The notes under the pieces are model-generated. The model had not been told where the DNA came from and searched no databases. It saw nothing but the letters and a program-made list of their open reading frames with translations. Positions 18,679-27,655 of a stretch of 64,000 nt of DNA are shown piece after piece. The stretch is from Psychrobacter sp. P2G3. Its GTDB lineage: Bacteria; Pseudomonadota; Gammaproteobacteria; Pseudomonadales; Moraxellaceae. The stretch is taken from positions 2,728,001 through 2,792,000 of the forward strand of contig NZ_CP012529.1 in assembly GCF_001593285.1 (NCBI RefSeq). Reading direction: 5' to 3'. A program made the translations under genes and the position numbers. Position 1 is the stretch's first letter; every line of letters starts with the position of its first letter.

Positions 18679-19518
18679 TTACTCTTGATGGCGCAAAATA
18701 TCACGATAACCTACCTGCCAGTCAGGATAATTGAGCCAAGCTAACGGAATGTTGCTATGTAAACGTTTCCCCGTAACAGTTATTTTTTTCTTATCAATAG
18801 CAGGAGGCGTCTCTCCTATCTGCTCACTTAACCAAACGCCTAGCTCAAAAGTCGTGACTGGCGCATAGTCAGTGGCGATATAAAGGGGCTTTGGCGCCCC
18901 TGTAGTCATTACATTAGCGATAATATTGACCAAATCACGATTCATAATACGATTACTCCAGTGCGCTGCTGCCACTGGCTCTTTTTGTGACTCGCGGACT
19001 TTACGTAAGCGCATTAGACGCTCGCGTCCGTAAATTCCGCTCGGACGAATGACAATGGCTTTATTACCAAAACCTTGTTGCAGCGCTTGTTCTGCTTGGA
19101 GTATCACTTTGGAAGCTTCGCGCTTAGGGGTAATAGGCGCGGTATCTTCATCAATCCATTCACCATTATCTTGACCATAAACACCCGTTGAGGAAATAAA
19201 AACAACGCGCACAAGGTTGGTTAGCTTATCCGCAAGCTCTGCTAAATGTTGATTAATCGCCAAGTAACTGTCGTGATAACCGCTGGTTGAATACTCATCA
19301 GGAGTGACGATAATTGCAATATGAGTAAAGTCTTGCAGCTGCTCAGCGCTAAGCGTCAACGCATCAGCTTGCATAAACTTTGCATTACTATTCAAATCAT
19401 AATGCTCGCGTTTACTACGAGCAAGACCTGTGACCGAGAAACCGTCCTCAGCAAGTCTATTGGTGACTGGCAGACCGATATCACCTTGTCCGATAATCAG
19501 TAAATTTTGCGTACTCAT
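18679..19518 (-). CDS. SDR-type NAD(P)-dependent epimerase-like protein (YeeZ-like)
   Basis: A 279-residue extended short-chain-dehydrogenase protein. The Rossmann motif LLIIGQGDIGLPVTNRL is at residues 5-21, close to the GxGxxG pattern of the YeeZ group. FISSTGVYGQDNGEW near 115 and VIRPSGIYGRERLM near 165 match the family's active-site and substrate regions. The ATG at 19518 follows AAGGGAT; a 7-residue upstream extension is possible. The substrate is unknown. Confidence 0.8.
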   Translation of the reverse strand: MSTQNLLIIGQGDIGLPVTNRLAEDGFSVTGLARSKREHYDLNSNAKFMQADALTLSAEQLQDFTHIAIIVTPDEYSTSGYHDSYLAINQHLAELADKLTNLVRVVFISSTGVYGQDNGEWIDEDTAPITPKREASKVILQAEQALQQGFGNKAIVIRPSGIYGRERLMRLRKVRESQKEPVAAAHWSNRIMNRDLVNIIANVMTTGAPKPLYIATDYAPVTTFELGVWLSEQIGETPPAIDKKKITVTGKRLHSNIPLAWLNYPDWQVGYRDILRHQE

Positions 19519-19664
19519 AATGCATCCCTTTTTTGGCACAATTCTGCTTTAACATCAATCTCTAGAAATGACGCTAACAGTAATATTCAAAAACCGTTTT
19601 TAACAAACAGTTTTAAAGGCAATCTGTAAAAACCTATTTTCAAAACTTCTTATAAAGCCAGCTG

Positions 19665-21785
19665 TTAAAAATAGCGTCTGTATGACAATTGCACATCGTC
19701 ATTGGCATCGACACGATCTTGCCAGTCGTAGTTGGCATTGATGCGTAATGCTTGTGTTTTATCGATATCGTATTGCAGACCTAAGCTTGAGATCGGTTGC
19801 CAATAATGACCGCGGACGTTAGAGTCGTCACTGCTGCCATGATACCAATATGGCAATTGCAATTCAGCCTGCGCGCGTAACTGATTGTTAATCTGATAAC
19901 GGCAGCCAGCATTCACGCCTGCGCCTACGCGAAAACCTTTATTAATCCCACGTCCTGCTTGCCCCTTCCCTGATAACAGGGCATAGCATAGCTGTGGTGG
20001 CATCTCACCAGTACCAGCACTAGGTGTACCGAACGCCCACGACCAACCAGTTTCATAGCCAACGCTCCCAACTAAATGGTTCCGACCCTCGGCTTGCGAG
20101 CCATCGTTCACGCGCGTCGCTTCGACACTTGCACCCCAAGTCTTGCCTTGCTTAGCAGTATTGACCGGATTAAAAGAGCGTCCGCGCAGCACGGTGAAGT
20201 TTTCTAATACCACGCTGTCAGGTTCATTGTCCTTACTGCTATCAGTATCATAAAAGCGCAGCGTAGTGGCAAGCGCTTCTAAATTAAAGAACTGTGAAAA
20301 TCCTGACGCCTGATCAAGGGTGTCATGAAAGCCTAGACGTAATCCAACATCGACATAGCTGTTGTCACCGCGCTGACCAATACCAATTTGAGCCACTTGC
20401 AAAGGATGCCTGTCGATAGGATTATTATCCGAGGCGACAATACCGTAATCTATAATCGTTTTTGGGTCAGCATCATCAGCAGATATACTTGATGCCAAAT
20501 TGCGCTCTGCTGATTTAATATTACGAGCGTCATCTTTAAATAGTTTCTGATAACCAAGCGCCGCAGCTGCCTTAGCCTTATTCAGCTCGGCTTGACGTAC
20601 GGTACTGTCAGATGGCGTGTAACGAGTATCTGCTAATATACCTTCGTTATTTAGCAGTTGAATCACGTCGGAAGGAATGACGACATAGGGCAATTGACTG
20701 AGCAAATCCTGCTCAGGACGCACGACATCAATCAAGCGTAAAATCTCAGAAGCACAGTTGTCCGTGGTGAAATAATAAGGAATGTCTAAATCTTTGGTTT
20801 CCCATACATGCAATATGATTTGTTGTACTTCCGCGGGAGTCAAATCCAACTGATACGTCCACGCATCGCGCTCATCGTCTTTGAGATACTTGGCCAGCTT
20901 CTCTGGATAAGGATCAATCTCAATTACGTTATTATAAGCACCAGTAGCCGACTTAATAGCGTAAACGACAAAAGCATCATCAGGATTACCATCGACGGTA
21001 TCGTTGAGCGCATAAGCATGATGAATTTGGCTAGGATTTGCCGCGCTTGCTGGCGAGTCAATACGCAGCAAAGTGTGAGCAAAAGCGGAGATTGGATTGT
21101 CCAAATACTCCTCGGCAAACATAATTGACAGTTGCTCAGGAGCTAGCATGGTCATCCATTTTTTAAGCTCTGGACAGTCAGCTTGCAAGCTCGAACTATC
21201 AATGCCCAAAGTCTCAGTAAGCCAGTGCGTGCGTGCTGGAAAACGACAAATGGCTGAGTTTGAGTTATTGGTAGACTGTGTGATTTGAGACGCTGCGATT
21301 TGATTGGCAAACGCGATGAGCATCGCGTCAAGCTCAGCACTGGCATCCTGTTGTCCACTCGCACTCAGAAAAAACTCTGGACTATCAATTAAGCTTTTGG
21401 GCGCACCTTTATTAAATAGCGATTTTTTATCATCTAAAAAATATAATAACCGTCGCCATGTTGTATGCTCGGCAAGATTGTCTGCCTGTACTTGCTTACG
21501 CCATGTGGCTAATAGTTGTTCGGCTTGTAGTGAATTAGCTCGATTGTTTTGCACACTCTTATCACTATCCAAATTCACCGCTTTTGCTTGAGGCGCAGCA
21601 GTTATATCAGGCGCTAATTCCCCTGTTGTCACTACTGACAATGGCGTTGGCAAAAAAGCCTGCGCATTTGCAGAGAGTAGTAGCCCAGCAATGGCAATCG
21701 GCAAACGTGCTCGATGACTACAAGCTCGCAGGCTAATTGTGCTTAAGGTACAATCTACAGATATAGAAGACGGCTTTATAGACAT
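19665..21785 (-). CDS. DUF4105 (Lnb-type periplasmic) protein with probable C-terminal beta-barrel
   Basis: A 706-residue envelope protein. A signal peptide ends near ANAQAF (residues 40-43), after an unusually long basic start. The central part (about 220-390) matches the DUF4105/Lnb N-terminal periplasmic domain, with a conserved Cys in YFTTDNCASEILRL. The last 250 residues are rich in alternating aromatic and Gly residues and end in YRRYF, typical of an outer-membrane barrel. Related proteins are often annotated as putative outer-membrane proteins. The function is unknown; a Cys/His hydrolase role is only an inference from the domain. Confidence 0.75.
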   Translation of the reverse strand: MSIKPSSISVDCTLSTISLRACSHRARLPIAIAGLLLSANAQAFLPTPLSVVTTGELAPDITAAPQAKAVNLDSDKSVQNNRANSLQAEQLLATWRKQVQADNLAEHTTWRRLLYFLDDKKSLFNKGAPKSLIDSPEFFLSASGQQDASAELDAMLIAFANQIAASQITQSTNNSNSAICRFPARTHWLTETLGIDSSSLQADCPELKKWMTMLAPEQLSIMFAEEYLDNPISAFAHTLLRIDSPASAANPSQIHHAYALNDTVDGNPDDAFVVYAIKSATGAYNNVIEIDPYPEKLAKYLKDDERDAWTYQLDLTPAEVQQIILHVWETKDLDIPYYFTTDNCASEILRLIDVVRPEQDLLSQLPYVVIPSDVIQLLNNEGILADTRYTPSDSTVRQAELNKAKAAAALGYQKLFKDDARNIKSAERNLASSISADDADPKTIIDYGIVASDNNPIDRHPLQVAQIGIGQRGDNSYVDVGLRLGFHDTLDQASGFSQFFNLEALATTLRFYDTDSSKDNEPDSVVLENFTVLRGRSFNPVNTAKQGKTWGASVEATRVNDGSQAEGRNHLVGSVGYETGWSWAFGTPSAGTGEMPPQLCYALLSGKGQAGRGINKGFRVGAGVNAGCRYQINNQLRAQAELQLPYWYHGSSDDSNVRGHYWQPISSLGLQYDIDKTQALRINANYDWQDRVDANDDVQLSYRRYF

Positions 21786-22015
21786 GAGGTAAAATCTCGC
21801 ACGTTATTATTGATAGGCTGGTAGCGCTGCTAAGGTCTAGTCAACAAGTTCTGCTAGGCTGTTGACTTAAATATTTCAAAAGTTATCTTGGAACTAAATT
21901 ATTTAATTATTTGGCTCTTAAGTATATAAATTATGTTTGTTATTATTTTACGAAAATTTATTAGATAAATGCTTTAGCTGCATACTTGTTAATACCATTA
22001 TATAAAGAGAACATT

Positions 22016-22615
22016 ATGCTCAGTTCAGCTATTCCATCGTCAATGACTATCAAAGATGGCCTATTATCCGACGCGACATGGCTTGCATCACCGAATAACA
22101 ATAGACGACCTGACGATACGACTATTGATACTATCGTCATTCATAATATTAGCCTACCACCCAATGAGTTTGGCGCCTGTGGCACTGACGGTGTGCATTA
22201 TGTAAAGGCGCTATTTACCAATCAATTAGACTGGGATGCACATCCTTATTTTCAGACAATTAGAGGCGCAGAAGTTTCAGCTCACTTATTTATCGAACGT
22301 GATGGCACCATTACTCAATTTGTAAATTTCAATGAACGCGCGTGGCATGCGGGCAGGTCAAGCTACCTTGGCCGACCTGAATGTAACGATTATAGCATTG
22401 GCATCGAGCTTGAAGGGTCAGATTTTGTGTCCTTCACCACCCCTCAATACGACACGCTCGCAGCAGTAGTCGCCGCTATATACGCCGCCTATCCTAAAAC
22501 CCGCCGACACCTAACCGGACACAGTGATATTGCACCGGGACGTAAGACAGATCCTGGTGATTATTTTGAATGGGCGAAGTTACGCGGGCTAGTGGCCGAG
22601 AAATTCTGTAAGTAG
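22016..22615 (+). CDS. ampD: 1,6-anhydro-N-acetylmuramyl-L-alanine amidase AmpD
   Basis: Cytoplasmic zinc amidase that removes the peptide from anhydromuropeptides during wall recycling. The 199 residues from the ATG at 22016 (AAGAGA ribosome site) contain the zinc ligands in IVIHNISLPP (His), in GHSDIAPGRKTDPG (His and Asp), and the intervening WHAGRSSYLGRPECNDYSIGIELEG motif, given here by its key His, Arg, Asn and Glu residues. It is divergent from the DUF4105 gene and 165 bp upstream of murJ, another wall gene. Confidence 0.95.
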   Translation: MLSSAIPSSMTIKDGLLSDATWLASPNNNRRPDDTTIDTIVIHNISLPPNEFGACGTDGVHYVKALFTNQLDWDAHPYFQTIRGAEVSAHLFIERDGTITQFVNFNERAWHAGRSSYLGRPECNDYSIGIELEGSDFVSFTTPQYDTLAAVVAAIYAAYPKTRRHLTGHSDIAPGRKTDPGDYFEWAKLRGLVAEKFCK

Positions 22616-22637
22616 CGATTACTCATAATAACAGCAG

Positions 22638-22673
22638 CATTCAATTCCACATTCAATTCCACATTCAATTCAT
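22638..22673. repeat. 12-bp tandem triplication between ampD and murJ
   Basis: Three direct copies of CATTCAATTCCA, the last ending in CAT instead of CCA. The array lies 23 bp after the ampD stop and about 35 bp before a candidate murJ -10 box. Confidence 0.85.
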
Positions 22674-22702
22674 TTATCTATGCTATAGATATGCCATGAA
22701 AA

Positions 22703-22711
22703 TGCTATAAT
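22703..22711 (+). promoter_or_regulatory. candidate extended -10 box for murJ
   Basis: TGCTATAAT at 22703-22711 matches an extended -10 element and lies 70 bp upstream of the murJ start. No strong -35 box is seen, which is usual for extended -10 promoters. Confidence 0.5.
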
Positions 22712-22780
22712 CCGTCAGTTTTTTGACAACAGTAAATCAGCAAACAACCATCCCTAAACAAATTAGCAGAATAGGTTCTC

Positions 22781-24331
22781 ATGGCAAAAAGTCGGTTATT
22801 TCGTTCAACCATGGTGGTCAGTAGCATGACCATGCTGTCGCGTATTTTAGGTTTGGTACGTGATATTGTGTTATTAGGTGTCTTTGGCGCAGGTGGCCTG
22901 ATGGATGCCTTTTTGGTCGCTTTCAAGATACCGAACTTTTTACGGCGTTTATTTGCAGAAGGCGCATTTAGCCAAGCCTTCGTTCCTGTACTGTCCGAAT
23001 ATAAAGAAAAATACAGTCTGCAACAGGTACAGATTTTAGTCAGTCGCACCTCAGGGGCGTTGTTGCTGGTTTTATCCATGCTGACAGTAGTTGTGATTTT
23101 AATCGCACCTTGGGTGGTGACATTATTTGCGCCTGGATTTGCTGATCAACCAGACAAGTTTGCCATTACTGCTGAGCTGCTCCGTCTGACCTTCCCTTAC
23201 TTACTGTTTATTTCTATGACCGCTTTTGCCAGCGGTATTTTGCAAAGTTACGGGCGTTTTGCTGCGCCAGCCTTTGCACCAGTATTATTAAACTTGTGTA
23301 TGATTGGCGGTGCGCTAATTTTCGCCCCAATGTTTGATACGCCGATTATGGCGCTCGGTTATGCAGTCGCTATCGCTGGTTTGTTACAGTTTCTGATACA
23401 GCTGCCACAGCTATGGCAACAAAAATTGCTGGTTGCACCTAAAATTGATTTTCAGCACGAAGGTGTTAAGCGTATTTTAAAATTGATGCTACCTGCTATC
23501 TTTGGCGTTTCTGTCACTCAGATTAACCTACTGCTCAATACCGTATTCGCTTCTCTCATGATAGGCGGTTCAGTCTCTTGGTTGTATGCTGCGGAACGTA
23601 TGAGCGAGCTACCACTAGGACTAATCGGTGTGGCTATCGGTACGGTTATTCTGCCAAGCTTGTCAAAAAGTGAAGCGCAAAAAGATGATGTTAGCTTTAA
23701 AAAGACCATTGATTGGGCAGCGCGACTAATTATTTTGGTTGGTGTTCCAGCATCCGCAGCCTTATTTATACTGGCAGATGTGCTCATGCAGGCGCTGTTC
23801 TTACGTGGTGAGTTTACCTTACGTGATGCACAAATGAGCTCGTTGGCGTTACGTAGTATGGCCGGCGGAATTTTGGGATTCATGCTGATTAAAATCTTTG
23901 CCCCAGCATTTTTTGCACGCCAAGATACCAGAACACCAGTAAAAATCGGTATTATTTCCGTGTTTGCCAATATGGTTTTCAGTGTTATTTTTATCGGAAT
24001 ATTTTACTTTTTCAAAATACCACTGCATGGTGCCTTGGCTTTAGCGACTACGGGTGCAGCATTCGTGAACGCAGGCTTGTTATATTACTTCTTGCACAAG
24101 CGTGAGATATTCCGCTTTGGCAGCCATTGGAAAAAGCTTTTTGCCCAGTTTGCGATTTCTACAAGCGCTATGGTCGCGGTCCTTTATGTCATGCTGCCCT
24201 ACTTCCCAACCGATGATGCTCAATGGCGACGTATAGCAGCTCTGCTCATTATGTGTGGGGTTGGCGCAGTAGTTTATGGCGTAGTCTTATTGGCAACGGG
24301 ATTCCGTCCTCGTCAGCTAAAACATGGTTAA
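22781..24331 (+). CDS. murJ: lipid II flippase MurJ (MviN)
   Basis: MOP-superfamily transporter that moves lipid II to the periplasmic face of the inner membrane. The 516 residues form about 14 membrane segments. The N-terminal signature SMTMLSRILGLVRDIVLLG is at residues 15-33, followed by the family's AFLVAFKIPNFLRRLFAEG and AFSQAFVPVLSEY segments, with arginines that line the cavity. The family often neighbours ribF; here ribF is two genes away. Confidence 0.97.
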   Translation: MAKSRLFRSTMVVSSMTMLSRILGLVRDIVLLGVFGAGGLMDAFLVAFKIPNFLRRLFAEGAFSQAFVPVLSEYKEKYSLQQVQILVSRTSGALLLVLSMLTVVVILIAPWVVTLFAPGFADQPDKFAITAELLRLTFPYLLFISMTAFASGILQSYGRFAAPAFAPVLLNLCMIGGALIFAPMFDTPIMALGYAVAIAGLLQFLIQLPQLWQQKLLVAPKIDFQHEGVKRILKLMLPAIFGVSVTQINLLLNTVFASLMIGGSVSWLYAAERMSELPLGLIGVAIGTVILPSLSKSEAQKDDVSFKKTIDWAARLIILVGVPASAALFILADVLMQALFLRGEFTLRDAQMSSLALRSMAGGILGFMLIKIFAPAFFARQDTRTPVKIGIISVFANMVFSVIFIGIFYFFKIPLHGALALATTGAAFVNAGLLYYFLHKREIFRFGSHWKKLFAQFAISTSAMVAVLYVMLPYFPTDDAQWRRIAALLIMCGVGAVVYGVVLLATGFRPRQLKHG

Positions 24332-24464
24332 AACTCAGTGTTAAAAAATAATTAGCGTACAAACTTACGAAACCAAAACAAGCTTAGTATGAGAATTGAC
24401 AGTGCATGACGTTGATAGTTGCCATAATGAGTCTTTTATGCATAAATGAATTTTGAGGACTAAT

Positions 24465-25046
24465 ATGACAACTAAACAATCTATCTTGCTACGTTTGCCA
24501 ACCATACTGGCTGCTGGCGTGTTGAGCACCGGACTAGTTATAAGTGGTTGTAGCAACAACGATAATGTAGAAACAGAGACAGCTGCCAGTAACACTGAAA
24601 ATACTGCAGATGTTGTGGAAGCATCTGAGAACGATGTAGCTGGTCAAACAGAATTAACTGATGCTGATAATGCTGTTGAAAGTCAGCAAGTAGCTGAGAG
24701 CTCTAGCTCTATTAATAAGCAAAAAAGCCTAGTTACCAATCCGACCGAAGCTGGCACACCAGAAGATACTGTCAAAAAAGCCCTAGATAGCTTATATGAC
24801 GGCGATGTGCAGCAAGCCGCTGGATACTATAAAGTAGATATGGCAAATTTTGAAGAAGAGCTGGCTAAGACTCAGTCTGCTTTTCAGCAAACTGTCGATG
24901 GCGTCACTATTACTGATACCAAATATAATGGTGATAAAACTCGTGCCACTATCACCGGTGAGCTGATGCTAAAAGGTCAAAGTGAGCCTGCACCACTGAC
25001 CTATGAATTACAGAAAATAGACAACCAATGGAAGATTTTAGGTTAA
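24465..25046 (+). CDS. DUF4878-like lipoprotein
   Basis: A 193-residue predicted lipoprotein. The ATG at 24465 follows TTGAGGAC; a TTG four codons earlier is also in frame. The signal peptide ends in a lipobox, LVISGC, near residues 24-29. An acidic, Ser/Thr-rich linker covers about 30-95. The C-terminal domain (about 100-193) begins TPEDTVKKALDSLYDGD and ends QKIDNQWKILG, resembling the DUF4878/NTF2-like lumenal domain. It lies between murJ and a convergent GNAT gene. Confidence 0.75.
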   Translation: MTTKQSILLRLPTILAAGVLSTGLVISGCSNNDNVETETAASNTENTADVVEASENDVAGQTELTDADNAVESQQVAESSSSINKQKSLVTNPTEAGTPEDTVKKALDSLYDGDVQQAAGYYKVDMANFEEELAKTQSAFQQTVDGVTITDTKYNGDKTRATITGELMLKGQSEPAPLTYELQKIDNQWKILG

Positions 25047-25071
25047 ATCTATTCCTTGTCTTTATTTAATA

Positions 25072-25683
25072 TTATTTGTCTGACGTCACTGCTTTACCTA
25101 GCATGACAACATCAGCGATGAAACCCTCCATATCGCACACTTTCGGCATATACCCCCACTGCTCAAAGCCAAGCTTACGGAATAATCCTAAGCTTGGCTG
25201 GTTATGGGCAAAGATAAGTGCGATTACATTATGAATGCCTAGACTTGGCGCTTGCGTCATCATCCAGCGCGCGAGCAAGCTACCCAGCCCTTTTCCATGA
25301 TAATCCTGATGCAAGTAGATACTGATTTCAGTGCTGATATGGTACGCGGTACGTGCATACAAATCACTAAAGCTGCCCCACGCGATGATTGGGGACGCTG
25401 TTTGCACTGCGCTTTCGGTAGTGTCAGCCGCCAATTTAACAACCGCTCTAACAACATAGATTGGGCGCGTTAGACTATTTAGATGCTCCTCAAACCATTC
25501 TGCACGCTCTTCACAAGTTACTGGAGTAAGATTAGCCGTTGCTTGTTTGCCCGCAATGCTTTGATTATAGATTGCTAAAATCTCTGGCAAATCAGCCTTG
25601 CTGGCACGCTGCACAGTAAATTGCTCATTGAGATTATATGTTGGAGAGGTCGATGGTATATCGTTCAAAGCAATGTCAGTCAT
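25072..25683 (-). CDS. GNAT family N-acetyltransferase, phosphinothricin-acetyltransferase-like
   Basis: A 203-residue acetyl-CoA-dependent N-acetyltransferase. The acetyl-CoA loop HQDYHGKGLGSLLARW lies near residues 130-145. The flanking IAWGSFSDLYARTAY and LGFEQWGYMPKVCDMEGF segments resemble the PAT/Bar and YncA branch, which acetylates phosphinothricin, methionine sulfone and similar small amines. The true substrate is unknown. The ATG at 25683 has a GGAGA ribosome site; a 13-residue longer frame lacks one. Confidence 0.85.
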   Translation of the reverse strand: MTDIALNDIPSTSPTYNLNEQFTVQRASKADLPEILAIYNQSIAGKQATANLTPVTCEERAEWFEEHLNSLTRPIYVVRAVVKLAADTTESAVQTASPIIAWGSFSDLYARTAYHISTEISIYLHQDYHGKGLGSLLARWMMTQAPSLGIHNVIALIFAHNQPSLGLFRKLGFEQWGYMPKVCDMEGFIADVVMLGKAVTSDK

Positions 25684-25998
25684 AGGGTCTCCATAGCTAA
25701 TGTTAAAGTTTGTGATAAACAATTAAAAATCACTCTTGGTTATTAAACATAGTCAATCTACAGTCGCATTTATTACAGTTATTAAAGAAGAATGGGCGTA
25801 GGCGTATATGGGATACTGCAAGCGAGATTAACGCCGTCACTCTTTTATAGTGGATTGACTATACTTGTATTATCAGCAGACTATAGGATGTTAGTATGGC
25901 TATTTTACTTTATAATGGCTGGTTTTAGACACATCAATCTTTAATAGAGATGTGTTTTTTCTTTTCTATCTGTTCTTATCTATCATAGCTGAAAATTT
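25684..25998. other. 315-bp gap between GNAT and ribF genes, with an 18-bp imperfect palindrome
   Basis: No gene is seen. TATAGTGGATTGACTATA at 25846-25863 (arms TATAGT/ACTATA) resembles sequences flanking two hairpin-repeat copies elsewhere in this window (39589-39606 reversed, 44549-44566). GGCGT/ACGCC arms lie just to its left. Confidence 0.5.
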
Positions 25999-27042
25999 AT
26001 GAACACCTATTTTCTTGAGCAACTGATTGCCTCGCCAAGCACTTTGCCTGCAAATACTAGCCCAGTAGATTTAGCGCCCTGTGTGCTGACTATCGGCAAC
26101 TTCGACGGTGTGCATTTAGGTCATCAAGCGATGTTAGCCCAAGTTCGTGACATTGCTGACGCGCAAAACCTTAGCTCTGCCGTCATGATATTTGAACCAC
26201 AGCCGCGTGAATTTTTCTCACCAGCGACTGCTCCTGCGCGCCTGACCAATCTTGCAGAAAAGCAAGCCTTGCTCGCAGAATATGGCATTGAAACACTGAT
26301 TGTAGCAGGCTTTGATAGCGATTTTCGCTCATTATCAGCGCAAGCATTCGCTGATCTTTTAGCACTACGCTTGAACGTAAAATCTTTGGTATTAGGTGAT
26401 GACTTCAAATTTGGTCATGACCGTACCGGCGACAGTCAGTTTTTGCGTGACTATGGCTTGCATGTCACCAATTTACATACCGTCACGGATGAAAGCGATG
26501 CAGCTGAGCGCATTAGCTCTACTCGTGTTCGCGATCTATTATTAGCCGGTGACCTTGACGCTGCTAACACTCTGCTCGGCCGCGACTATGCCATTACAGG
26601 GTTAGTCATCGGTGGTGATAAAATTGGTCGTACCATGGACTTCCCCACTGCTAATATCGATTTAGAACGCTTAAAACCTGCTCTACACGGTATTTTCGCA
26701 GTTGACGTGGTCAGCTTAGATGATGATGGAAAAGTAATACCTAATGGTTTAACAGCACTCGCTGTTGATGGCAAAACAGGCGTCGCAGGCTTACGTCCAT
26801 ATAGCTTGTTTGGTACAGCCAGTATCGGTACCAGACCCTCTGTCAATAAAGAGCGTGACTGGCGCTTGGAAGTACATTTTCCAGCGTTGCAAGCTGATCT
26901 ATATGGCTTGACGCTGCAAGTACGATTTTTACATTATCTGCATGGTGAACGACATTATGACGGTTTAGAGGCCTTAAAAATAGGCATTCATAACGATGTA
27001 AAAGAATTACTTGATTGGCGCTCAAAGCAGAAAATAAGTTAA
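25999..27042 (+). CDS. ribF: bifunctional riboflavin kinase / FAD synthetase
   Basis: Converts riboflavin to FMN and FMN to FAD. The 347 residues hold an N-terminal nucleotidyltransferase domain with LTIGNFDGVHLGHQAML near residue 30 (HxGH motif) and ISSTRVRDLL near 175. The C-terminal riboflavin-kinase domain has the GRTMDFPTANI motif near 215 and an LYGLTLQVRFLHYLHGE segment near 300. The usual downstream partners ileS and lspA are not here; a DUF2789 gene converges on it instead. Confidence 0.97.
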   Translation: MNTYFLEQLIASPSTLPANTSPVDLAPCVLTIGNFDGVHLGHQAMLAQVRDIADAQNLSSAVMIFEPQPREFFSPATAPARLTNLAEKQALLAEYGIETLIVAGFDSDFRSLSAQAFADLLALRLNVKSLVLGDDFKFGHDRTGDSQFLRDYGLHVTNLHTVTDESDAAERISSTRVRDLLLAGDLDAANTLLGRDYAITGLVIGGDKIGRTMDFPTANIDLERLKPALHGIFAVDVVSLDDDGKVIPNGLTALAVDGKTGVAGLRPYSLFGTASIGTRPSVNKERDWRLEVHFPALQADLYGLTLQVRFLHYLHGERHYDGLEALKIGIHNDVKELLDWRSKQKIS

Positions 27043-27069
27043 AAAGTATGCTTAATTTATAGACAGAAA

Positions 27070-27100
27070 AAAACCCACAACCTTAACGCTTGTGGGTTTT
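27070..27100. terminator. bidirectional terminator after ribF and the DUF2789 gene
   Basis: The stem AAAACCCACAA / TTGTGGGTTTT with a 9-nt loop has A and T tracts on both sides and lies between the two convergent genes. Confidence 0.85.
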
Positions 27101-27126
27101 CGTTTTAATCAATCTTTTTTATTTTT

Positions 27127-27366
27127 CTAAGCATCTGGGTGCATGCGTACATTTAAGTCATCAATAACTTCTACCCATGCCGCATCTTTTTCCCACTCTT
27201 CTTGTAAGAACATACGCTGATTATCATTCCAGACATCAGACTCTGTTAACTTCTCTTCTTTCGCTAATTTATGTTTTTCAACGAAGCTATCAATCGCTTC
27301 GTCAGAGCTATCAAGCCCTAGCTGTGCAAATAATTCATTCATATTGTATTCAGGTTCACCCAACAT
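27127..27366 (-). CDS. DUF2789 family small acidic protein
   Basis: A 79-residue acidic protein that matches DUF2789 along its length: NELFAQLGLDSSDEAIDSF near the N-terminus, HKLAKEEKLTESDVWND in the middle, and FLQEEWEKDAAWVEVIDDLN near the C-terminus. It has a strong AAGGAGA ribosome site. Function unknown; the family is small, soluble and common in gammaproteobacteria. Confidence 0.85.
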   Translation of the reverse strand: MLGEPEYNMNELFAQLGLDSSDEAIDSFVEKHKLAKEEKLTESDVWNDNQRMFLQEEWEKDAAWVEVIDDLNVRMHPDA

Positions 27367-27575
27367 ACTTTTTCTCCTTAAGTGCTACGGATTCAATTGT
27401 GCTTATTATTTGAACTAACGTATTCATTGTAGCAAGCTTTATTTTAAAAGCTGTTATTCAACGTTAATCTAACGTTATCAATTGTGTTAACGACTGATTA
27501 TCAAAAACTAGGAAATCACAGTGCATTGATAACCAAAAATTCAGCATAAATTATTAATGATGCGAATGTTAAAGT

Positions 27576-27608
27576 ACAAAAAAGCCCTCTATATAGAAGG
27601 CTTTTTTA
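27576..27608 (-). terminator. intrinsic terminator after mdh
   Basis: AAAAAAGCC pairs with GGCTTTTTT, with additional pairing inside the loop. It lies about 50 bp past the mdh stop and carries a T run on the minus strand. Confidence 0.8.
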
Positions 27609-27655
27609 CATAATACGAATTATAAATAGCGCCACAGTCTTAGCAAGCTACTTAA

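Noticed and set aside
22638..22673. 12-bp triplication as a regulatory array for murJ.
   Set aside because: It is only three short units in a noncoding gap, with the -10 candidate outside it. It is recorded as a repeat without a claimed role.
23518..23970. Minus-strand frame of 150 codons in murJ.
   Set aside because: It is a shadow of the MurJ coding strand with no independent features.
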